A stretch of 64,000 bases of DNA from Oceanobacillus rekensis (GCF_002153375.1 NZ_MTBQ01000010.1:1-64000); one strand, 5' to 3'; positions 19,801 to 33,210 are shown, counted from the first letter of the stretch. Made by a program: numbers and translations. The notes: generated by a model not told the origin, from the sequence alone.

Positions 19801-20245
19801 CCATAGGAATTTACTATGATAAGATTATAAGATGCTACTATGGGGATTCTCTTGTCAAGAGGTTTTTCATATGAAGAATGTATATTTCAAAGGCTAACGG
19901 CAACACTGGTATAATCGAAGAAAGTGAAGGTTTTTAATTAGGCCTTTTTTCTATTTTACCAAAATAATGGCCATCTGTACAACTAGAATTTAATTATATG
20001 CTTCTTGATGATTTAAAAACACTACGGACGCTAGTAGAATAGTGGTGTACATTTATCGTATTGACCTGGAAGTGATATTTTTTTCAGAGGGCTTAATCTA
20101 AAGTGGAGTTGGGCGGCCGTGCGTTAAGTATGTTAGTTTCAAAAAATAAATCCGGAGATAAAACTCTTTGGAGTTGTTTTTTTAAAATAGGATGAGCATT
20201 TTGTGTAAGAAACTACTAAAATGTATGATTTAAGGGGTGAAGCAG
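19801..20245 (+). other. Leader region of rpoB
   Basis: This 445-base gap has no gene. It begins with a terminator for ybxB: CTCTT and AAGAG around a 3-base loop, then GTTTTT (19849-19867). A good -10 box TATAAT lies at 19910-19915 but with a poor -35. Near the end, AACTC/GAGTT with a 4-base loop and seven T residues (20162-20183) could be a weak attenuator just before rpoB. Nothing else is recognised. Confidence 0.5.
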
Positions 20246-23200
20246 TTGGCAGGTCAACTAGTTCAGTATGGACGACACCGTAAGCGTAGAAGTTATGCAC
20301 GTATTAGTGAAGTGTTGGAATTACCAAACCTAATCGAAATTCAAACAGCTTCTTATGAATGGTTTATGGAAGAAGGTTTGAGAGAAATGTTTGCGGATAT
20401 TTCTCCGATTGAAGATTTTACAGGGAACTTATCACTAGAGTTTATCGATTACAGTTTAGCCGATCCGAAATACCCTGTAGGTGAATCGAAGGAAAGAGAT
20501 GTCACGTACAACGCTCCACTTCGCGTAAAGGTCCGCTTGATTAATAATGAGACCGGCGAAGTAAAAGAACAAGAAGTGTTTATGGGAGATTTCCCACTCA
20601 TGACAGATACAGGAACATTTATCATTAATGGAGCTGAGCGTGTAATCGTTTCACAGCTTGTACGTTCGCCTAGTGTCTATTATAATGAAAAGATTGATAA
20701 AAACGGTAAACGCGGCATTGCTGCAACTGTCATTCCGAACCGCGGTGCGTGGTTAGAATTTGAAACAGATGCTAAAGATGTTGCACATGTCCGTATCGAC
20801 CGTACACGTAAAATGCCAATAACGGTGCTGTTACGTGCACTTGGTTTTGGCACAGATCAGGAAATCATTGATTTGCTTGGAGAAAATGAATACTTAAGAA
20901 ATACACTTGAAAAAGATAACACAGAGACGACCGAAAAAGCGCTTTTGGAAATCTATGAGCGACTTCGCCCTGGTGAACCACCAACAGTTGAAAATGCGAA
21001 AAGTTTGCTCGTGTCCAGATTCTTTGATCCGAAGCGTTATGACCTAGCACATGTAGGTCGTTATAAAATGAATAAGAAGCTTCATATAAAAAATCGCCTT
21101 TTCAATCAGGTGCTGGCTGAGTCAGTAGTTGATCCGGAAACCGGAGAAGTTCTTGCTGAAAAAGGTGCGCGACTAGAGCGGAAACTGCTGGATAAAATCC
21201 TTCCTTATTTGGAAAGGGAAGAGAATCGATTTGGCGAGAGAACAATTGAACCACATGACGGTGTTTTGGAAGATGAGATTGCTATACAGTCTGTCAAAAT
21301 CCTGGACCCGACAGATCCAAACGGGGAGCGTGAATTAACCGTTATTGGAAACGGAGGAGTTACAAAGGAAATCAAGAATATCACTCCTGCCGATATTCTT
21401 GCATCGATCAACTACTTCTTTAATCTTTTATATAAAGTAGGGGATACAGATGATATCGATCATCTAGGGAACCGTCGATTACGCTCTGTTGGAGAGTTAC
21501 TGCAGAATCAATTCCGTATTGGTTTATCCCGCATGGAACGTGTGGTGCGTGAAAGAATGTCTATTCAGGATACTTCAAGCGTTACACCGCAGCAGTTAAT
21601 CAATATAAGGCCAGTTATCGCGTCGATTAAAGAGTTTTTTGGTAGCTCACAATTATCTCAATTTATGGACCAAACCAATCCGTTGGGCGAGTTGACACAT
21701 AAGCGTCGACTATCTGCGCTCGGACCTGGTGGTTTGACACGTGAACGTGCAGGGTTTGAAGTACGTGATGTTCACTATTCCCACTATGGCCGGATGTGTC
21801 CAATTGAAACTCCAGAGGGACCGAATATTGGGTTGATTAACTCCCTATCAAGTTATGCCAAAGTTAATAAGTTTGGTTTTATCGAATCACCATACCGTCG
21901 GGTTGACCCGGAAACTGGTGTCGTAACTAATCAAATTGATTATTTAACCGCGGATGAGCAAGATAGCTATATTGTTGCACAGGCGAATGCACCACTTGCT
22001 GACGATAATACATTTGTCAATGAAGAGATTGTCGCTCGTTTCCGAGAAGATAACATTATAGTTTCTCGAGACAAAATTGATTATATGGATGTATCACCGA
22101 AACAGGTAGTTTCAGCTGCGACAGCTTGTATTCCATTCTTGGAAAATGATGACTCCAACCGTGCGTTGATGGGCGCGAACATGCAACGTCAAGCTGTTCC
22201 ATTGATGAAACCACAGGCGCCGATTGTCGGTACTGGTATGGAATATGTTAATGGGAAAGACTCTGGCGCTGCAGTTATTGCTTTGGGCGATGGTATTGTC
22301 GAGCGTGTAGAAGCAAAAGAAGTTCTTATTCGTAGCGTTTCTCAGGTAGATGGTAAAGAAGTTCAAGGTGATTTGGAACATTATAATTTGCAAAAGTTCA
22401 AGCGTTCCAACCAAGGAACTTGTTACAATCAACGCCCAATCGTTAGTGAGGGCGATCGTGTAACAAAAGGTGAAGTGCTTGCAGATGGACCATCCATGGA
22501 AGACGGAGAATTGGCTTTAGGTCAAAATGTTCTTGTTGGCTTTATGACATGGGAAGGTTATAACTATGAAGATGCCATCATTATGAGTGAAAGACTTGTT
22601 AAAGATGATGTGTACACATCCATTCATATTGAAGAATTCGAATCTGAGGCTCGTGATACGAAGCTTGGACCAGAAGAAATCACCCGTGATATTCCAAATG
22701 TTGGTGAAGATGCATTGAAGGATCTTGATGAGCAAGGAATTATCCGTGTTGGTGCAGAAGTAACAGATGGAGATATTCTGGTAGGAAAAGTTACTCCTAA
22801 AGGGGTTACAGAGCTTTCTGCTGAAGAACGTTTATTGCATGCCATTTTTGGTGAAAAAGCTCGTGAAGTACGAGACACCTCATTACGTGTTCCGCATGGT
22901 GGCGGCGGTATTGTTCTTGATGTTAAAATCTTTAACCGTGAAGATGGAGACGAATTGCCACCAGGTGTAAACCAATTGGTTCGTGCATATATTGTCCAAA
23001 AACGTAAAATTCATGAAGGGGACAAAATGGCTGGGCGTCACGGTAATAAAGGTGTTATTTCCAAAATATTACCTGAAGAAGATATGCCATTCATGCCTGA
23101 CGGTACACCAATCGACATCATGCTTAACCCATTAGGGGTACCTTCACGAATGAATATCGGACAAGTGTTCGAATTACACTTGGGTATGGCCGCAAGACAA

Positions 23201-23782
23201 CTCGGCATCCATGTTGCAAGTCCTGTATTTGATGGAGCAACGGAAGAAGATGTTTGGGAGACGCTTGATGAAGCTGGAATGCCTAGGGATGCTAAAACAG
23301 TTCTATATGATGGAAGAAGTGGAGAAGCATTTGATAACCGTGTATCTGTAGGTGTTATGTACATGATCAAACTTGCACACATGGTTGATGATAAACTTCA
23401 CGCGCGTTCTACAGGACCGTATTCACTTGTTACACAGCAACCGCTTGGCGGTAAAGCACAATTCGGTGGACAACGTTTTGGTGAAATGGAAGTTTGGGCA
23501 CTTGAGGCATACGGTGCTGCATACACATTGCAGGAAATATTGACAGTGAAATCCGATGATACGGTAGGACGTGTGAAAACATACGAAGCAATCGTTAAAG
23601 GGGATAATGTTCCTGAACCAGGTGTTCCTGAATCGTTTAAAGTACTTATCAAAGAATTGCAAAGTCTTGGATTAGATGTAAAGATGCTTAACAGCTCTGA
23701 AGATGAAATTGATATGCGTGAACTTGAAGAAGAGGACGTTCAAGCAGCAACGAAGCTTAATATAGAAGTGGAAGAAAAATAA
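20246..23782 (+). CDS. rpoB: DNA-directed RNA polymerase subunit beta
   Basis: An 1178-aa core polymerase subunit, collinear with B. subtilis RpoB from [18 protein letters not shown] to the acidic C-terminus. The rifampicin cluster reads [22 protein letters not shown] and then LSALGPGG; the key Q, D, H, R and S positions are wild type, and the Gly in NPLGEL replaces the Ala of B. subtilis. The start is TTG 20246, 6-7 bases after AAGGGGTG; the in-frame GTG at 20237 is part of that ribosome site. rpoC follows after 123 bases. Confidence 0.97.
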   Translation: MAGQLVQYGRHRKRRSYARISEVLELPNLIEIQTASYEWFMEEGLREMFADISPIEDFTGNLSLEFIDYSLADPKYPVGESKERDVTYNAPLRVKVRLINNETGEVKEQEVFMGDFPLMTDTGTFIINGAERVIVSQLVRSPSVYYNEKIDKNGKRGIAATVIPNRGAWLEFETDAKDVAHVRIDRTRKMPITVLLRALGFGTDQEIIDLLGENEYLRNTLEKDNTETTEKALLEIYERLRPGEPPTVENAKSLLVSRFFDPKRYDLAHVGRYKMNKKLHIKNRLFNQVLAESVVDPETGEVLAEKGARLERKLLDKILPYLEREENRFGERTIEPHDGVLEDEIAIQSVKILDPTDPNGERELTVIGNGGVTKEIKNITPADILASINYFFNLLYKVGDTDDIDHLGNRRLRSVGELLQNQFRIGLSRMERVVRERMSIQDTSSVTPQQLINIRPVIASIKEFFGSSQLSQFMDQTNPLGELTHKRRLSALGPGGLTRERAGFEVRDVHYSHYGRMCPIETPEGPNIGLINSLSSYAKVNKFGFIESPYRRVDPETGVVTNQIDYLTADEQDSYIVAQANAPLADDNTFVNEEIVARFREDNIIVSRDKIDYMDVSPKQVVSAATACIPFLENDDSNRALMGANMQRQAVPLMKPQAPIVGTGMEYVNGKDSGAAVIALGDGIVERVEAKEVLIRSVSQVDGKEVQGDLEHYNLQKFKRSNQGTCYNQRPIVSEGDRVTKGEVLADGPSMEDGELALGQNVLVGFMTWEGYNYEDAIIMSERLVKDDVYTSIHIEEFESEARDTKLGPEEITRDIPNVGEDALKDLDEQGIIRVGAEVTDGDILVGKVTPKGVTELSAEERLLHAIFGEKAREVRDTSLRVPHGGGGIVLDVKIFNREDGDELPPGVNQLVRAYIVQKRKIHEGDKMAGRHGNKGVISKILPEEDMPFMPDGTPIDIMLNPLGVPSRMNIGQVFELHLGMAARQLGIHVASPVFDGATEEDVWETLDEAGMPRDAKTVLYDGRSGEAFDNRVSVGVMYMIKLAHMVDDKLHARSTGPYSLVTQQPLGGKAQFGGQRFGEMEVWALEAYGAAYTLQEILTVKSDDTVGRVKTYEAIVKGDNVPEPGVPESFKVLIKELQSLGLDVKMLNSSEDEIDMRELEEEDVQAATKLNIEVEEK

Positions 23783-23905
23783 TTTAAGGGAGCCCAGAAT
23801 CGGTTCGCTAATTTTATAAAAGATTAGTGAACCACTCTGGCTTGCGTATAAATTTTTACATGGATTCAGTGGTAAAATCGCACATTATAAAGGGAGGATT
23901 GCCCC

Positions 23906-26900
23906 TTGTTGGATGTAAATACGTTTGAGTATATGAAAATCGGGCTAGCATCACCGGAAAAGATTCGTTCTTGGTCATTTGGTGAAGTAAAGAAGCCAGA
24001 AACAATTAATTATCGTACACTAAAGCCGGAAAAAGACGGTTTGTTCTGCGAAAGAATTTTTGGACCGCAAAAGGACTGGGAATGTCATTGTGGAAAATAC
24101 AAACGTGTACGTTACAAAGGTGTCGTTTGTGATCGTTGCGGAGTAGAAGTGACGAAATCAAAAGTTCGCCGTGAAAGAATGGGACATCTCGAACTAGCTG
24201 CACCTGTATCACATATCTGGTATTTTAAAGGAATTCCAAGCCGGATGGGACTTGTAATGGATATGTCGCCAAGAGCATTGGAAGAGGTAATCTACTTTGC
24301 AGCGTATATTGTTACAGACCCAGGCAACACGCCTTTAGAGAAAAAACAGTTGCTATCCGAAAAAGAATTCCGTGCATATTATGATAAATACGGTAATACG
24401 TTTAAGGCGCAAATGGGCGCCGAAGCCATCCGTAAACTTTTGCAGGATATCGACCTTGATAAAGAGGTTGATTCATTAAGAGAAGAATTAAAAAGCGCGA
24501 GTGGGCAACGTAGAACCAGAGCAATCAAACGCTTAGAAGTTATGGAAGCTTTCCGTCATTCAGGAAATGATACGAGCTGGATGGTATTGGATGTTCTTCC
24601 TGTTATACCACCGGAAATTCGCCCAATGGTACAGCTTGACGGTGGAAGGTTTGCTACTTCTGATTTGAATGATTTGTATCGTCGAGTTATCAACCGTAAC
24701 AATCGTTTGAAGCGCTTATTGGATCTTGGAGCACCTAGCATCATCGTTCAGAACGAAAAGCGTATGTTGCAAGAAGCTGTTGATGCCTTGATTGATAACG
24801 GTAGACGTGGTCGTCCGGTTACAGGTCCAGGTAACAGACCATTGAAATCTCTATCGCATATGTTGAAAGGTAAGCAAGGTCGTTTCCGTCAAAACTTACT
24901 TGGGAAACGTGTCGATTATTCCGGTCGTTCTGTTATCGTCGTAGGTCCGAACCTTAAAATGTATCAATGTGGACTTCCGAGAGAGATGGCTTTGGAGCTA
25001 TTCAAACCATTTATTATGAAAGAACTTGTTGCAAGGGGTCTTGCGCATAATATTAAATCTGCAAAACGTAAAATTGAGCGTGTGCATTCGGACGTCTGGG
25101 ATGTCCTGGAAGATGTTATTCAAGAGCACCCTGTATTATTGAACCGTGCACCAACATTGCATAGATTAGGTATTCAAGCATTTGAACCAACATTAGTTGA
25201 TGGTCGTGCAATTCGCTTACATCCATTAGTATGTACAGCATACAATGCCGACTTTGATGGTGACCAAATGGCTGTTCACGTTCCGCTTGGTGCAGAAGCT
25301 CAAGCAGAAGCTCGAATCCTTATGCTCGCTGCACAAAATATCTTGAATCCTAAAGATGGTAAACCAGTTGTTACACCTTCACAGGATATGGTACTAGGTA
25401 ACTATTACCTAACACTTGAACGCGAAAAGGCTATTGGTGAAGGTAGTATTTTCAAAGATGCGAATGAGGCTAGAATCGCCTACCAGAATGGCTATGTACA
25501 CTTGCATACAAGGGTAGCGGTAAATGCAGCAAGTCTTGAGAACAAAACATTTACGGAAGAACAAAATTCGCAAATATTACTTACAACGGTAGGTAAATTG
25601 ATTTTTAATGAAATTCTGCCTGAATCGTTCCCATATATCAATGAGCCATCCAAAGTAAATCTGGAAGAAAAAACTCCAGAAAATTATTTTGTGGAACGCG
25701 GTACAGATATAAGAGAAGAAATTAAAAATCGTGAATTGGTGAAACCATTTAAAAAAGGGTTCCTTGGTGATATCATTGCTGAAGTGTTTAAAAATTTCAA
25801 GATCACCGAAACATCAAAAATGCTTGACCGTATGAAAGACCTTGGATTCAGCTACTCAACGAAAGCGGGTATGACTGTTGGTATTTCAGATATCGTAGTA
25901 TTAAGTGAAAAAGAAGTCATACTTGACGAAGCACAAACCAAAGTAGATAACGTACTTAAGCAGTTCAGACGCGGTTTAATAACAGAAGAAGAACGCTATG
26001 ACAGAGTTATCTCGATTTGGTCGAAAGCCAAAGATGTTATTCAAGATAAATTGATGGGTTCATTAAGTAATCGTAACCCTATATTCATGATGAGTGATTC
26101 AGGGGCGAGGGGTAACGCATCCAACTTTACGCAGCTTGCTGGTATGCGTGGCTTGATGGCTGACCCTGCAGGTAAAATCATTGAAATTCCTATCAAATCA
26201 AGTTTCCGTGAAGGTCTAACTGTACTGGAATACTTTATATCGACACATGGAGCGCGTAAAGGTCTTGCAGATACAGCACTGAAAACAGCGGATTCCGGAT
26301 ACTTGACAAGACGTCTTGTAGATGTTGCACAAGATGTAATTATTCGCGAAGAGGATTGCGGAACAGACCGTGGACTTCCGGTATCGGCGTTGGTTGATGG
26401 TTCAGAAGTAATCGAGCCATTAATTGACAGGTTAATCGGAAGAACGGCTTTCTTAACTGTAAATCATCCTGAAACAGGAGATATTATCGTTTCTAAAAAT
26501 GAGTTAATTTCTGAGGATCAAGCAAAAGCGGTTATCGAGGCTGGTGTTGAGGAAGTAACAATTCGAACTGCATTCACATGTAATACAAAACATGGAGTCT
26601 GCCAAAAATGTTATGGTCGTAACCTGGCAACTGGTGCCGATGTTGAAGTCGGAGAAGCTGTTGGTATCATTGCCGCTCAATCAATTGGTGAGCCAGGTAC
26701 ACAGTTGACAATGCGTACATTCCATACTGGTGGGGTAGCCGGGGATGATATCACCCAAGGTTTACCACGTATCCAGGAGTTATTCGAAGCGCGTAATCCA
26801 AAAGGTCAGGCCGTCATAACTGAAATTGCTGGTTCTGTTTTGGAAGTGCAAGAAGTTAAAGATAAACAGGAAATTGTTATACAGGGTGAAGTGGAACAAC

Positions 26901-27511
26901 GAAACTATGCAGTTCCATATAATGCTCGTATGAAAGTTGCCATCGGTGAAGCAGTAGAAGCAGGACAAGAGCTTACGGAAGGGTCTGTTGATCCAAAAGA
27001 ACTTCTACGTATTAAAGGTGTAGAAGGCGTACAGGATTACTTGCTCCGTGAAGTTCAGCGCGTATACCGTATGCAAGGTGTAGAAATTGGTGATAAACAC
27101 GTTGAAGTAATGGTTCGCCAAATGCTTCGTAAAATCCGTATTACTTCTTCAGGAGATACGGAAGTATTACCAGGTTCGTTACTTGAATTGCATCAATTTA
27201 AGGATGCTAACCACCCCGTGCTTAACAGTGGCGGTGAACCTGCAACAGGACGCCCTGTATTGCTTGGTATTACAAAAGCTTCGCTTGAGACAGATTCATT
27301 TCTATCAGCAGCGTCATTCCAAGAAACGACACGTGTTCTTACGGATGCAGCAATCAAAGGTAAACGTGATGAGTTGCTTGGGCTTAAAGAAAATGTCATC
27401 ATCGGAAAACTTGTTCCTGCAGGTACCGGAATGCCACAATACCGTGACATCAAGTCGGGTATGGATCTACCGGAAACTACAGAAACAGAAGAAACAGAAA
27501 CTGTTCAGTAA
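23906..27511 (+). CDS. rpoC: DNA-directed RNA polymerase subunit beta'
   Basis: A 1201-aa catalytic subunit. It has the N-terminal zinc finger ([20 protein letters not shown]), the magnesium-binding [12 protein letters not shown] active-site loop, a trigger-loop region ([20 protein letters not shown]) and a second cysteine cluster ([13 protein letters not shown]). The start is one of two adjacent TTG codons at 23906 and 23909 after AGGGAGGAT; the first gives the MLDVN start of B. subtilis. A strong hairpin without a T-run follows. Confidence 0.97.
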   Translation: MLDVNTFEYMKIGLASPEKIRSWSFGEVKKPETINYRTLKPEKDGLFCERIFGPQKDWECHCGKYKRVRYKGVVCDRCGVEVTKSKVRRERMGHLELAAPVSHIWYFKGIPSRMGLVMDMSPRALEEVIYFAAYIVTDPGNTPLEKKQLLSEKEFRAYYDKYGNTFKAQMGAEAIRKLLQDIDLDKEVDSLREELKSASGQRRTRAIKRLEVMEAFRHSGNDTSWMVLDVLPVIPPEIRPMVQLDGGRFATSDLNDLYRRVINRNNRLKRLLDLGAPSIIVQNEKRMLQEAVDALIDNGRRGRPVTGPGNRPLKSLSHMLKGKQGRFRQNLLGKRVDYSGRSVIVVGPNLKMYQCGLPREMALELFKPFIMKELVARGLAHNIKSAKRKIERVHSDVWDVLEDVIQEHPVLLNRAPTLHRLGIQAFEPTLVDGRAIRLHPLVCTAYNADFDGDQMAVHVPLGAEAQAEARILMLAAQNILNPKDGKPVVTPSQDMVLGNYYLTLEREKAIGEGSIFKDANEARIAYQNGYVHLHTRVAVNAASLENKTFTEEQNSQILLTTVGKLIFNEILPESFPYINEPSKVNLEEKTPENYFVERGTDIREEIKNRELVKPFKKGFLGDIIAEVFKNFKITETSKMLDRMKDLGFSYSTKAGMTVGISDIVVLSEKEVILDEAQTKVDNVLKQFRRGLITEEERYDRVISIWSKAKDVIQDKLMGSLSNRNPIFMMSDSGARGNASNFTQLAGMRGLMADPAGKIIEIPIKSSFREGLTVLEYFISTHGARKGLADTALKTADSGYLTRRLVDVAQDVIIREEDCGTDRGLPVSALVDGSEVIEPLIDRLIGRTAFLTVNHPETGDIIVSKNELISEDQAKAVIEAGVEEVTIRTAFTCNTKHGVCQKCYGRNLATGADVEVGEAVGIIAAQSIGEPGTQLTMRTFHTGGVAGDDITQGLPRIQELFEARNPKGQAVITEIAGSVLEVQEVKDKQEIVIQGEVEQRNYAVPYNARMKVAIGEAVEAGQELTEGSVDPKELLRIKGVEGVQDYLLREVQRVYRMQGVEIGDKHVEVMVRQMLRKIRITSSGDTEVLPGSLLELHQFKDANHPVLNSGGEPATGRPVLLGITKASLETDSFLSAASFQETTRVLTDAAIKGKRDELLGLKENVIIGKLVPAGTGMPQYRDIKSGMDLPETTETEETETVQ

Positions 27512-27537
27512 ATAATTATTACCGGTTCATTAAAGAC

Positions 27538-27564
27538 AGGGGGTGATTCATATAATCGCCCCCT
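27538..27564 (+). other. Strong hairpin after rpoC without U-tract
   Basis: AGGGGGTGATT pairs with AATCGCCCCCT (11 bp with one G-U) over a 5-base loop. It is not followed by T residues, so it is not a normal intrinsic terminator. It may protect or process the rpoBC mRNA end. Confidence 0.6.
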
Positions 27565-27674
27565 CCTAACCGGGTTGATTGTTAACTAATCAGTTAATAA
27601 GGTGAATGCAAATAGTCATTTTTATGTTGACATTAAAAAAATAGAATGATACTATATTCAAGGTGATTACGATT

Positions 27675-27952
27675 ATGCTTTTTACTTTGGAGATACTCAA
27701 TTATCTTAAGAAGAAAGTAGCTAAAAAATAATCGGTTATAATCATTGAAATAAAGCAAACACTTAAAGCTATGAATAATAGTAAAATAAGTGAAGTGATA
27801 ATTGCCGAAGATGCCAAGAGGCAATTACCACAAAAAGTAGTCAGTTTCGCAATTGAACTAGGTATACCTTGCAGTGTGTGGATACTATGAAAACACTCAG
27901 TCCCATATACGGTATAAAGGTTGGCGCATCTACTGTTACAATTAGGAAATAG
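27675..27952 (+). pseudogene. Degenerate L7Ae-family ribosomal protein (YbxF/RplGB-like)
   Basis: Pieces of an L7Ae-like protein can be read in the place where rplGB (ybxF) lies in Bacillus, between rpoC and rpsL. A start ATG at 27675 with AAGGTGAT ahead reads into KKKVAKK and stops at TAA 27729-27731. In the same frame the reading continues as VIIIEIKQTLKAMNNSKISE, then VIIAEDAKRQLPQKVVSFAI and ELGIPC. Near 27878 it must shift frame to continue as VDTMKTLSPIYGIKVGAS and TVTIRK, stop 27950-27952. These align with the IIIGTKQTVKAL, VVVAKDAD and GKACGIEVGAAAV segments of B. subtilis. One nonsense codon and one indel make it a probable pseudogene; a sequencing error could explain only one of the two. 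Confidence 0.85.
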
Positions 27953-27957
27953 CCGTT

Positions 27958-27987
27958 TTGACGATAATTTAATCGTTGAAGCATTAT
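27958..27987 (+). promoter_or_regulatory. Candidate str operon promoter
   Basis: TTGACG at 27958-27963, 18-base spacer, CATTAT at 27982-27987, about 107 bases before rpsL. Confidence 0.4.
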
Positions 27988-28093
27988 TTTTTACTTTAAG
28001 ATGAACCACCTGGATGTGTGGTATTACATTCGGTGTTCAGATAATCTGATTGCTGTCTTAATTTCAATTAATATATGAAGGGAGGATATATAA

Positions 28094-28513
28094 ATGCCTA
28101 CAATTAATCAGTTAGTACGTAAAGGACGCGTAAATAAAACGAAAAGTACTGATTCTCCAGCACTTAACAAAGGTTACAACAGTTTCAAAAAGAAACTAAC
28201 TAACCAAAATTCTCCGCAAAAGCGTGGTGTGTGTACCCGTGTTGGTACTTTGACTCCAAAGAAACCAAACTCAGCACTTCGTAAATATGCACGTGTTCGT
28301 TTGTCAAACAGCATGGAAGTAACTGCTTATATTCCTGGAATCGGCCATAACCTACAAGAGCATAGTGTTGTACTGCTCCGTGGTGGTCGTGTGAAAGATT
28401 TACCGGGGGTTCGTTATCATGTTGTTCGTGGAGCACTTGACACTGCCGGTGTAGAAGGACGTATGCAAAGTCGTTCTAAATACGGTGCAAAGAAACCTAA
28501 AGAAAAAAAATAA
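28094..28513 (+). CDS. rpsL: 30S ribosomal protein S12
   Basis: A 139-aa decoding-centre protein. The streptomycin-related loop [15 protein letters not shown] and the second loop [13 protein letters not shown] are of the sensitive wild-type form. The ATG follows GGGAGGAT. First intact gene of the str operon (rpsL-rpsG-fusA-tuf). Confidence 0.98.
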   Translation: MPTINQLVRKGRVNKTKSTDSPALNKGYNSFKKKLTNQNSPQKRGVCTRVGTLTPKKPNSALRKYARVRLSNSMEVTAYIPGIGHNLQEHSVVLLRGGRVKDLPGVRYHVVRGALDTAGVEGRMQSRSKYGAKKPKEKK

Positions 28514-28549
28514 ACTCTAACAACATAGACAGGAAAGGAGGATACAAAT

Positions 28550-29020
28550 ATGCCTCGTAAAGGACCAGTACCAAAACGTGATGTATTGCCAGATCCGCTT
28601 TATAATTCAAAATTAGTAACACGCTTGATCAATCAAATCATGGTTGACGGAAAACGTGGAAAAGCACAAAAAATCCTTTATAATGCGTTTGAACTTGTTG
28701 CTGAAAAAAGCGGCCAAAACGCAATGGAAGTTTTTGAGCAAGCTATGAAAAATGTAATGCCTGTACTTGAAGTACGTGCCCGCCGTGTAGGTGGTTCAAA
28801 CTACCAAGTACCAATTGAGGTTCGTCCAGAACGTCGTCAAGCTTTAGGGCTTCGTTATATCGTTAACTATTCTCGACTACGTGGAGAGAAGACAATGGAA
28901 GAACGTCTTGCTAATGAAGTTTTAGATGCTTCTAACAATACAGGAGCTGCTGTTAAGAGACGCGAAGAAATGCATAAGATGGCAGAAGCAAACAAAGCAT
29001 TCGCACACTACCGTTGGTAA
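28550..29020 (+). CDS. rpsG: 30S ribosomal protein S7
   Basis: A 156-aa protein that nucleates assembly of the 30S head. The start [20 protein letters not shown] and the end [12 protein letters not shown] are typical. It begins 37 bases after rpsL with AAAGGAGG ahead of the ATG. Confidence 0.98.
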   Translation: MPRKGPVPKRDVLPDPLYNSKLVTRLINQIMVDGKRGKAQKILYNAFELVAEKSGQNAMEVFEQAMKNVMPVLEVRARRVGGSNYQVPIEVRPERRQALGLRYIVNYSRLRGEKTMEERLANEVLDASNNTGAAVKRREEMHKMAEANKAFAHYRW

Positions 29021-29062
29021 TATAAATCTAACAAAAGCTTTTAAAAGAAAGGAGAAAAACAC

Positions 29063-31141
29063 ATGGCTAGAGAGTTCTCCTTGGAAAAGACACGTAATAT
29101 TGGGATTATGGCGCATATCGATGCTGGTAAGACCACAACTACTGAGCGTATTCTTTTCTATACAGGACGTATACACAAAATTGGCGAAACACATGAAGGT
29201 GCTTCACAGATGGACTGGATGGAGCAGGAACAAGAGCGTGGAATTACGATTACTTCCGCTGCAACAACTGCTTCTTGGAAAGAACATCGTATCAACATTA
29301 TTGATACACCGGGACACGTAGACTTCACTGTTGAGGTTGAACGTTCATTGCGTGTACTTGATGGGGCTGTTACAGTTCTGGATGCACAATCAGGTGTAGA
29401 ACCACAAACGGAAACAGTGTGGCGCCAAGCTACAACATACGGTGTACCACGTATTGTTTTCATCAATAAAATGGACAAAACAGGTGCAGACTTCCTTTAT
29501 TCTACTAAAACACTGAGAGAGCGCCTTGGTGCTAACGCGCATCCGGTTCAAATGCCAATCGGTGCTGAAGATGAATTTGAAGGAATTATCGACCTAACTA
29601 CAATGGAAGCTCATTTTTATACTGATGACTTAGGTACAGTTGATGAAGCTCGTGAGATTCCAGCAGAATTATTAGAGCAAGCTGAAGAATTACGTGCTAA
29701 CTTAGTAGAAGGTGTTTCTGAAACAGATGAAGATCTGATGATGAAGTATCTTGAAGGGGAAGAAATTTCCAACGAAGAGTTAAAAGCAGCTATTCGTAAT
29801 GCAACATTGAATGTTGATTTTTATCCAGTATTCTGCGGTTCAGCATTTAAAAACAAGGGTGTTCAATTAATCCTTGATGGCGTTATCGACTATCTACCTG
29901 CTCCAACAGACGTACCACCAATCGAAGGTATTGTACCTGGAACAGAAGATAAGGTTACTCGTCCATCTTCAGATAACGCGCCATTCTCTGCATTAGCATT
30001 TAAAGTTATGACAGACCCATACGTAGGTAAATTAACATTCTTCCGCGTATACTCTGGAACTTTACAATCGGGGTCATATGTTAAGAACTCTGTAAAGGAT
30101 AAACGTGAACGTGTAGGACGTATTCTACAAATGCACGCTAACTCCCGCGAAGAGATTTCTGTTGCATATTCCGGAGAAATCGCTGCTGCTGTAGGTCTAA
30201 AAGATACATCAACTGGTGATACACTATGTGACGAAAAAGATCTTGTGATTTTAGAATCCATGGAATTCCCAGAACCGGTTATCTCTGTTGCGATTGAACC
30301 AAAAACAAAAGCAGACCAAGATAAAATGGGTACAGCATTAGCTAAACTTGCTGAAGAAGATCCAACCTTCAGAACTGAAACAAACGTTGAAACTGGTCAA
30401 ACAATTATTTCTGGTATGGGTGAACTTCACCTTGATATCATTGTTGACCGTTTAAGACGTGAATTCAAAGTGGATGCTAACGTTGGTGCACCTCAAGTTT
30501 CATATCGTGAAACTTTCCGTGCTTCTGCTGAAGTAGAAGGTAAATTTGTACGTCAGTCTGGTGGACGTGGACAGTTCGGGCACGTTTGGATCAAATTTGA
30601 GCCAAACGAAGAAGGCGCTGGATTTGAATTCGAAAACAAAATTGTCGGTGGGGTTGTTCCTCGTGAATATATTCCTGCTGTTGAACAAGGTGTTCGTGAA
30701 TCATTGGAAAACGGTGTAATAGCTGGTTATCCATTAATTGATATCAAAGCAACCCTGTATGATGGTAGTTATCATGATGTTGACTCGAATGAGATGGCAT
30801 TTAAAGTTGCTGCATCAATGGCTTTGAAATCAGCGAAAAACAAATGTAAACCAGTTCTTCTTGAACCAATGATGAGAGTTGAAATCGTTATTCCTGAAGA
30901 ATATATGGGAGACATTATGGGTGATGTTACTTCTCGTCGTGGTAGAATTGAAGGTATGGAAGCTCGTGGTAATGCACAACTTGTTAAAGGTTTTGTGCCA
31001 TTAGCTGAGATGTTTGGTTATGCAACAGCATTACGTTCTAACACTCAAGGTCGTGGAACATACACAATGTCATTTGATCATTATGAAGAAACACCGAAAA
31101 GCATTACAGAGGAAATTATTAAGAAAAATTCCGGAGAATAA
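29063..31141 (+). CDS. fusA: Elongation factor G
   Basis: A 692-aa translocase GTPase. G1 is AHIDAGKT (residues 17-24), the switch-II DTPGH motif follows, and the specificity motif is NKMD. Domains II-V are complete to a C-terminal KNSGE. The ATG follows AAAGGAG. It is followed by a 127-base gap with a hairpin before tuf. Confidence 0.98.
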   Translation: MAREFSLEKTRNIGIMAHIDAGKTTTTERILFYTGRIHKIGETHEGASQMDWMEQEQERGITITSAATTASWKEHRINIIDTPGHVDFTVEVERSLRVLDGAVTVLDAQSGVEPQTETVWRQATTYGVPRIVFINKMDKTGADFLYSTKTLRERLGANAHPVQMPIGAEDEFEGIIDLTTMEAHFYTDDLGTVDEAREIPAELLEQAEELRANLVEGVSETDEDLMMKYLEGEEISNEELKAAIRNATLNVDFYPVFCGSAFKNKGVQLILDGVIDYLPAPTDVPPIEGIVPGTEDKVTRPSSDNAPFSALAFKVMTDPYVGKLTFFRVYSGTLQSGSYVKNSVKDKRERVGRILQMHANSREEISVAYSGEIAAAVGLKDTSTGDTLCDEKDLVILESMEFPEPVISVAIEPKTKADQDKMGTALAKLAEEDPTFRTETNVETGQTIISGMGELHLDIIVDRLRREFKVDANVGAPQVSYRETFRASAEVEGKFVRQSGGRGQFGHVWIKFEPNEEGAGFEFENKIVGGVVPREYIPAVEQGVRESLENGVIAGYPLIDIKATLYDGSYHDVDSNEMAFKVAASMALKSAKNKCKPVLLEPMMRVEIVIPEEYMGDIMGDVTSRRGRIEGMEARGNAQLVKGFVPLAEMFGYATALRSNTQGRGTYTMSFDHYEETPKSITEEIIKKNSGE

Positions 31142-31182
31142 TTTGATTTTTTCTTCTAACTGACGTATAACATTTAGTAAAG

Positions 31183-31218
31183 GCTAATGGAATAGACCGC
31201 ATGCACTATTTCATTAGC
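31183..31218 (+). other. 13-bp hairpin between fusA and tuf
   Basis: GCTAATGGAATAG pairs with CTATTTCATTAGC (one G-U) over a 10-base loop. No T-run follows on the + strand. It could be an mRNA processing or stabilising element at the 5' side of the tuf message. Confidence 0.6.
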
Positions 31219-31268
31219 GAAAAAATAATACAACAATAATTGTTATTTATTTAAAGGAGGAACTATAA

Positions 31269-32459
<1,191 letters not shown>

Positions 32460-32471
32460 TAAAATTTATAT

Positions 32472-32506
32472 AAAAACAGACAGCGTGACGACGCTGTCTG
32501 TTTTTA
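32472..32506 (+). terminator. Intrinsic terminator of the str operon
   Basis: AAAAACAGACAGCGT pairs perfectly with ACGCTGTCTGTTTTT over a GACG loop. Its A/T flanks make it potentially bidirectional. Confidence 0.95.
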
Positions 32507-32619
32507 TATGTATAGGTTGGTTTCTGGATCAATGCTACTGCGCACTGCTTGTCCCATTGAAAAGGAATAGTTTATTTGACCAAAACATATAAACTCCGAA
32601 GTAACTACTGGTTTTCTAT

Positions 32620-32905
32620 CAGTATGCAGAAACTTTGGCGACCGCTTTGGGAAATACACTTCGCGCAGCTTATGGCGGCTGGTAGCCCCCTAAATGCTGA
32701 CGCAGACTCCCACCTATGCTTCTTTTCTCGCAGGAGTCTTCAGTATTTTCCAGAGATGGTTAGAAGTTTAAAATCAATTAACTGCATTAGTGATTGTTAA
32801 GAAATCTCGTCATACAGCCTACCAGTCCGGGTGAGTGGAGGGTGGTGACTCCTGCGGGAAAAGCACGCGTCCGCCCGCAACAATTCCGAACGGCAGCAAT
32901 AGCAG
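32620..32905. repeat. Two inverted, diverged copies of a noncoding GC-richer repeat
   Basis: The gap between tuf and rpsJ (about 860 bases after the terminator) has no credible gene. On the minus strand, 32738 back to 32700 reads GACTCCTGCGAGAAAAGAAG; on the plus strand, from 32848, GACTCCTGCGGGAAAAGCAC. The two are inverted relative to each other about 110 bases apart. Both are followed by GC-rich, hairpin-forming sequence. I recall the GACTCCTGCGGGA motif as a frequent intergenic repeat in Bacillaceae; that recollection is not checked. Confidence 0.55.
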
Positions 32906-33210
32906 AAAGTTTTGTGAATAAGTTTATAGTTACGTCGTAGTTTCTCAACTGCGAGATTAATAAAAATAACAATTCTTGTCGTGAGGACGATTAAACGCAG
33001 TCCCAAAAATTAATAGGATAGCATATGTTTTACTGTAATCAAGGTCAGGAAGTATCATTACCTGTTAGTAATAGACTGCCGTTATTTTATGAGTTAGTCA
33101 ATGATCCTGGTAAAAGTATAGAAATATATCATAGGCACTTGCAATCATTACGAAATCTATGTATAATACAGGAATGCAGAAACGTCTATTATTTTTTTTA
33201 TAAATAGGGG

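Noticed and set aside
21640-21760. Rifampicin-resistance mutation in rpoB
   Set aside because: The Ala-to-Gly difference in NPLGEL is at a variable position; the known resistance residues are wild type.
27183-27515. 110-codon frame overlapping the rpoC 3' end
   Set aside because: Shadow of rpoC in another frame; composition follows rpoC codons.
27701-28009. Minus-strand frame of 102 codons before rpsL
   Set aside because: It is antisense to the L7Ae remnant, which has clear homology on the plus strand.
32576-32800. Open frames across the repeat region on both strands
   Set aside because: They run through the inverted noncoding repeats and have no family resemblance or ribosome site.
33025-33207. 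60-codon open frame between tuf and rpsJ
   Set aside because: No good ribosome site, no recognisable motif, and it lies between repeats and the S10 promoter.
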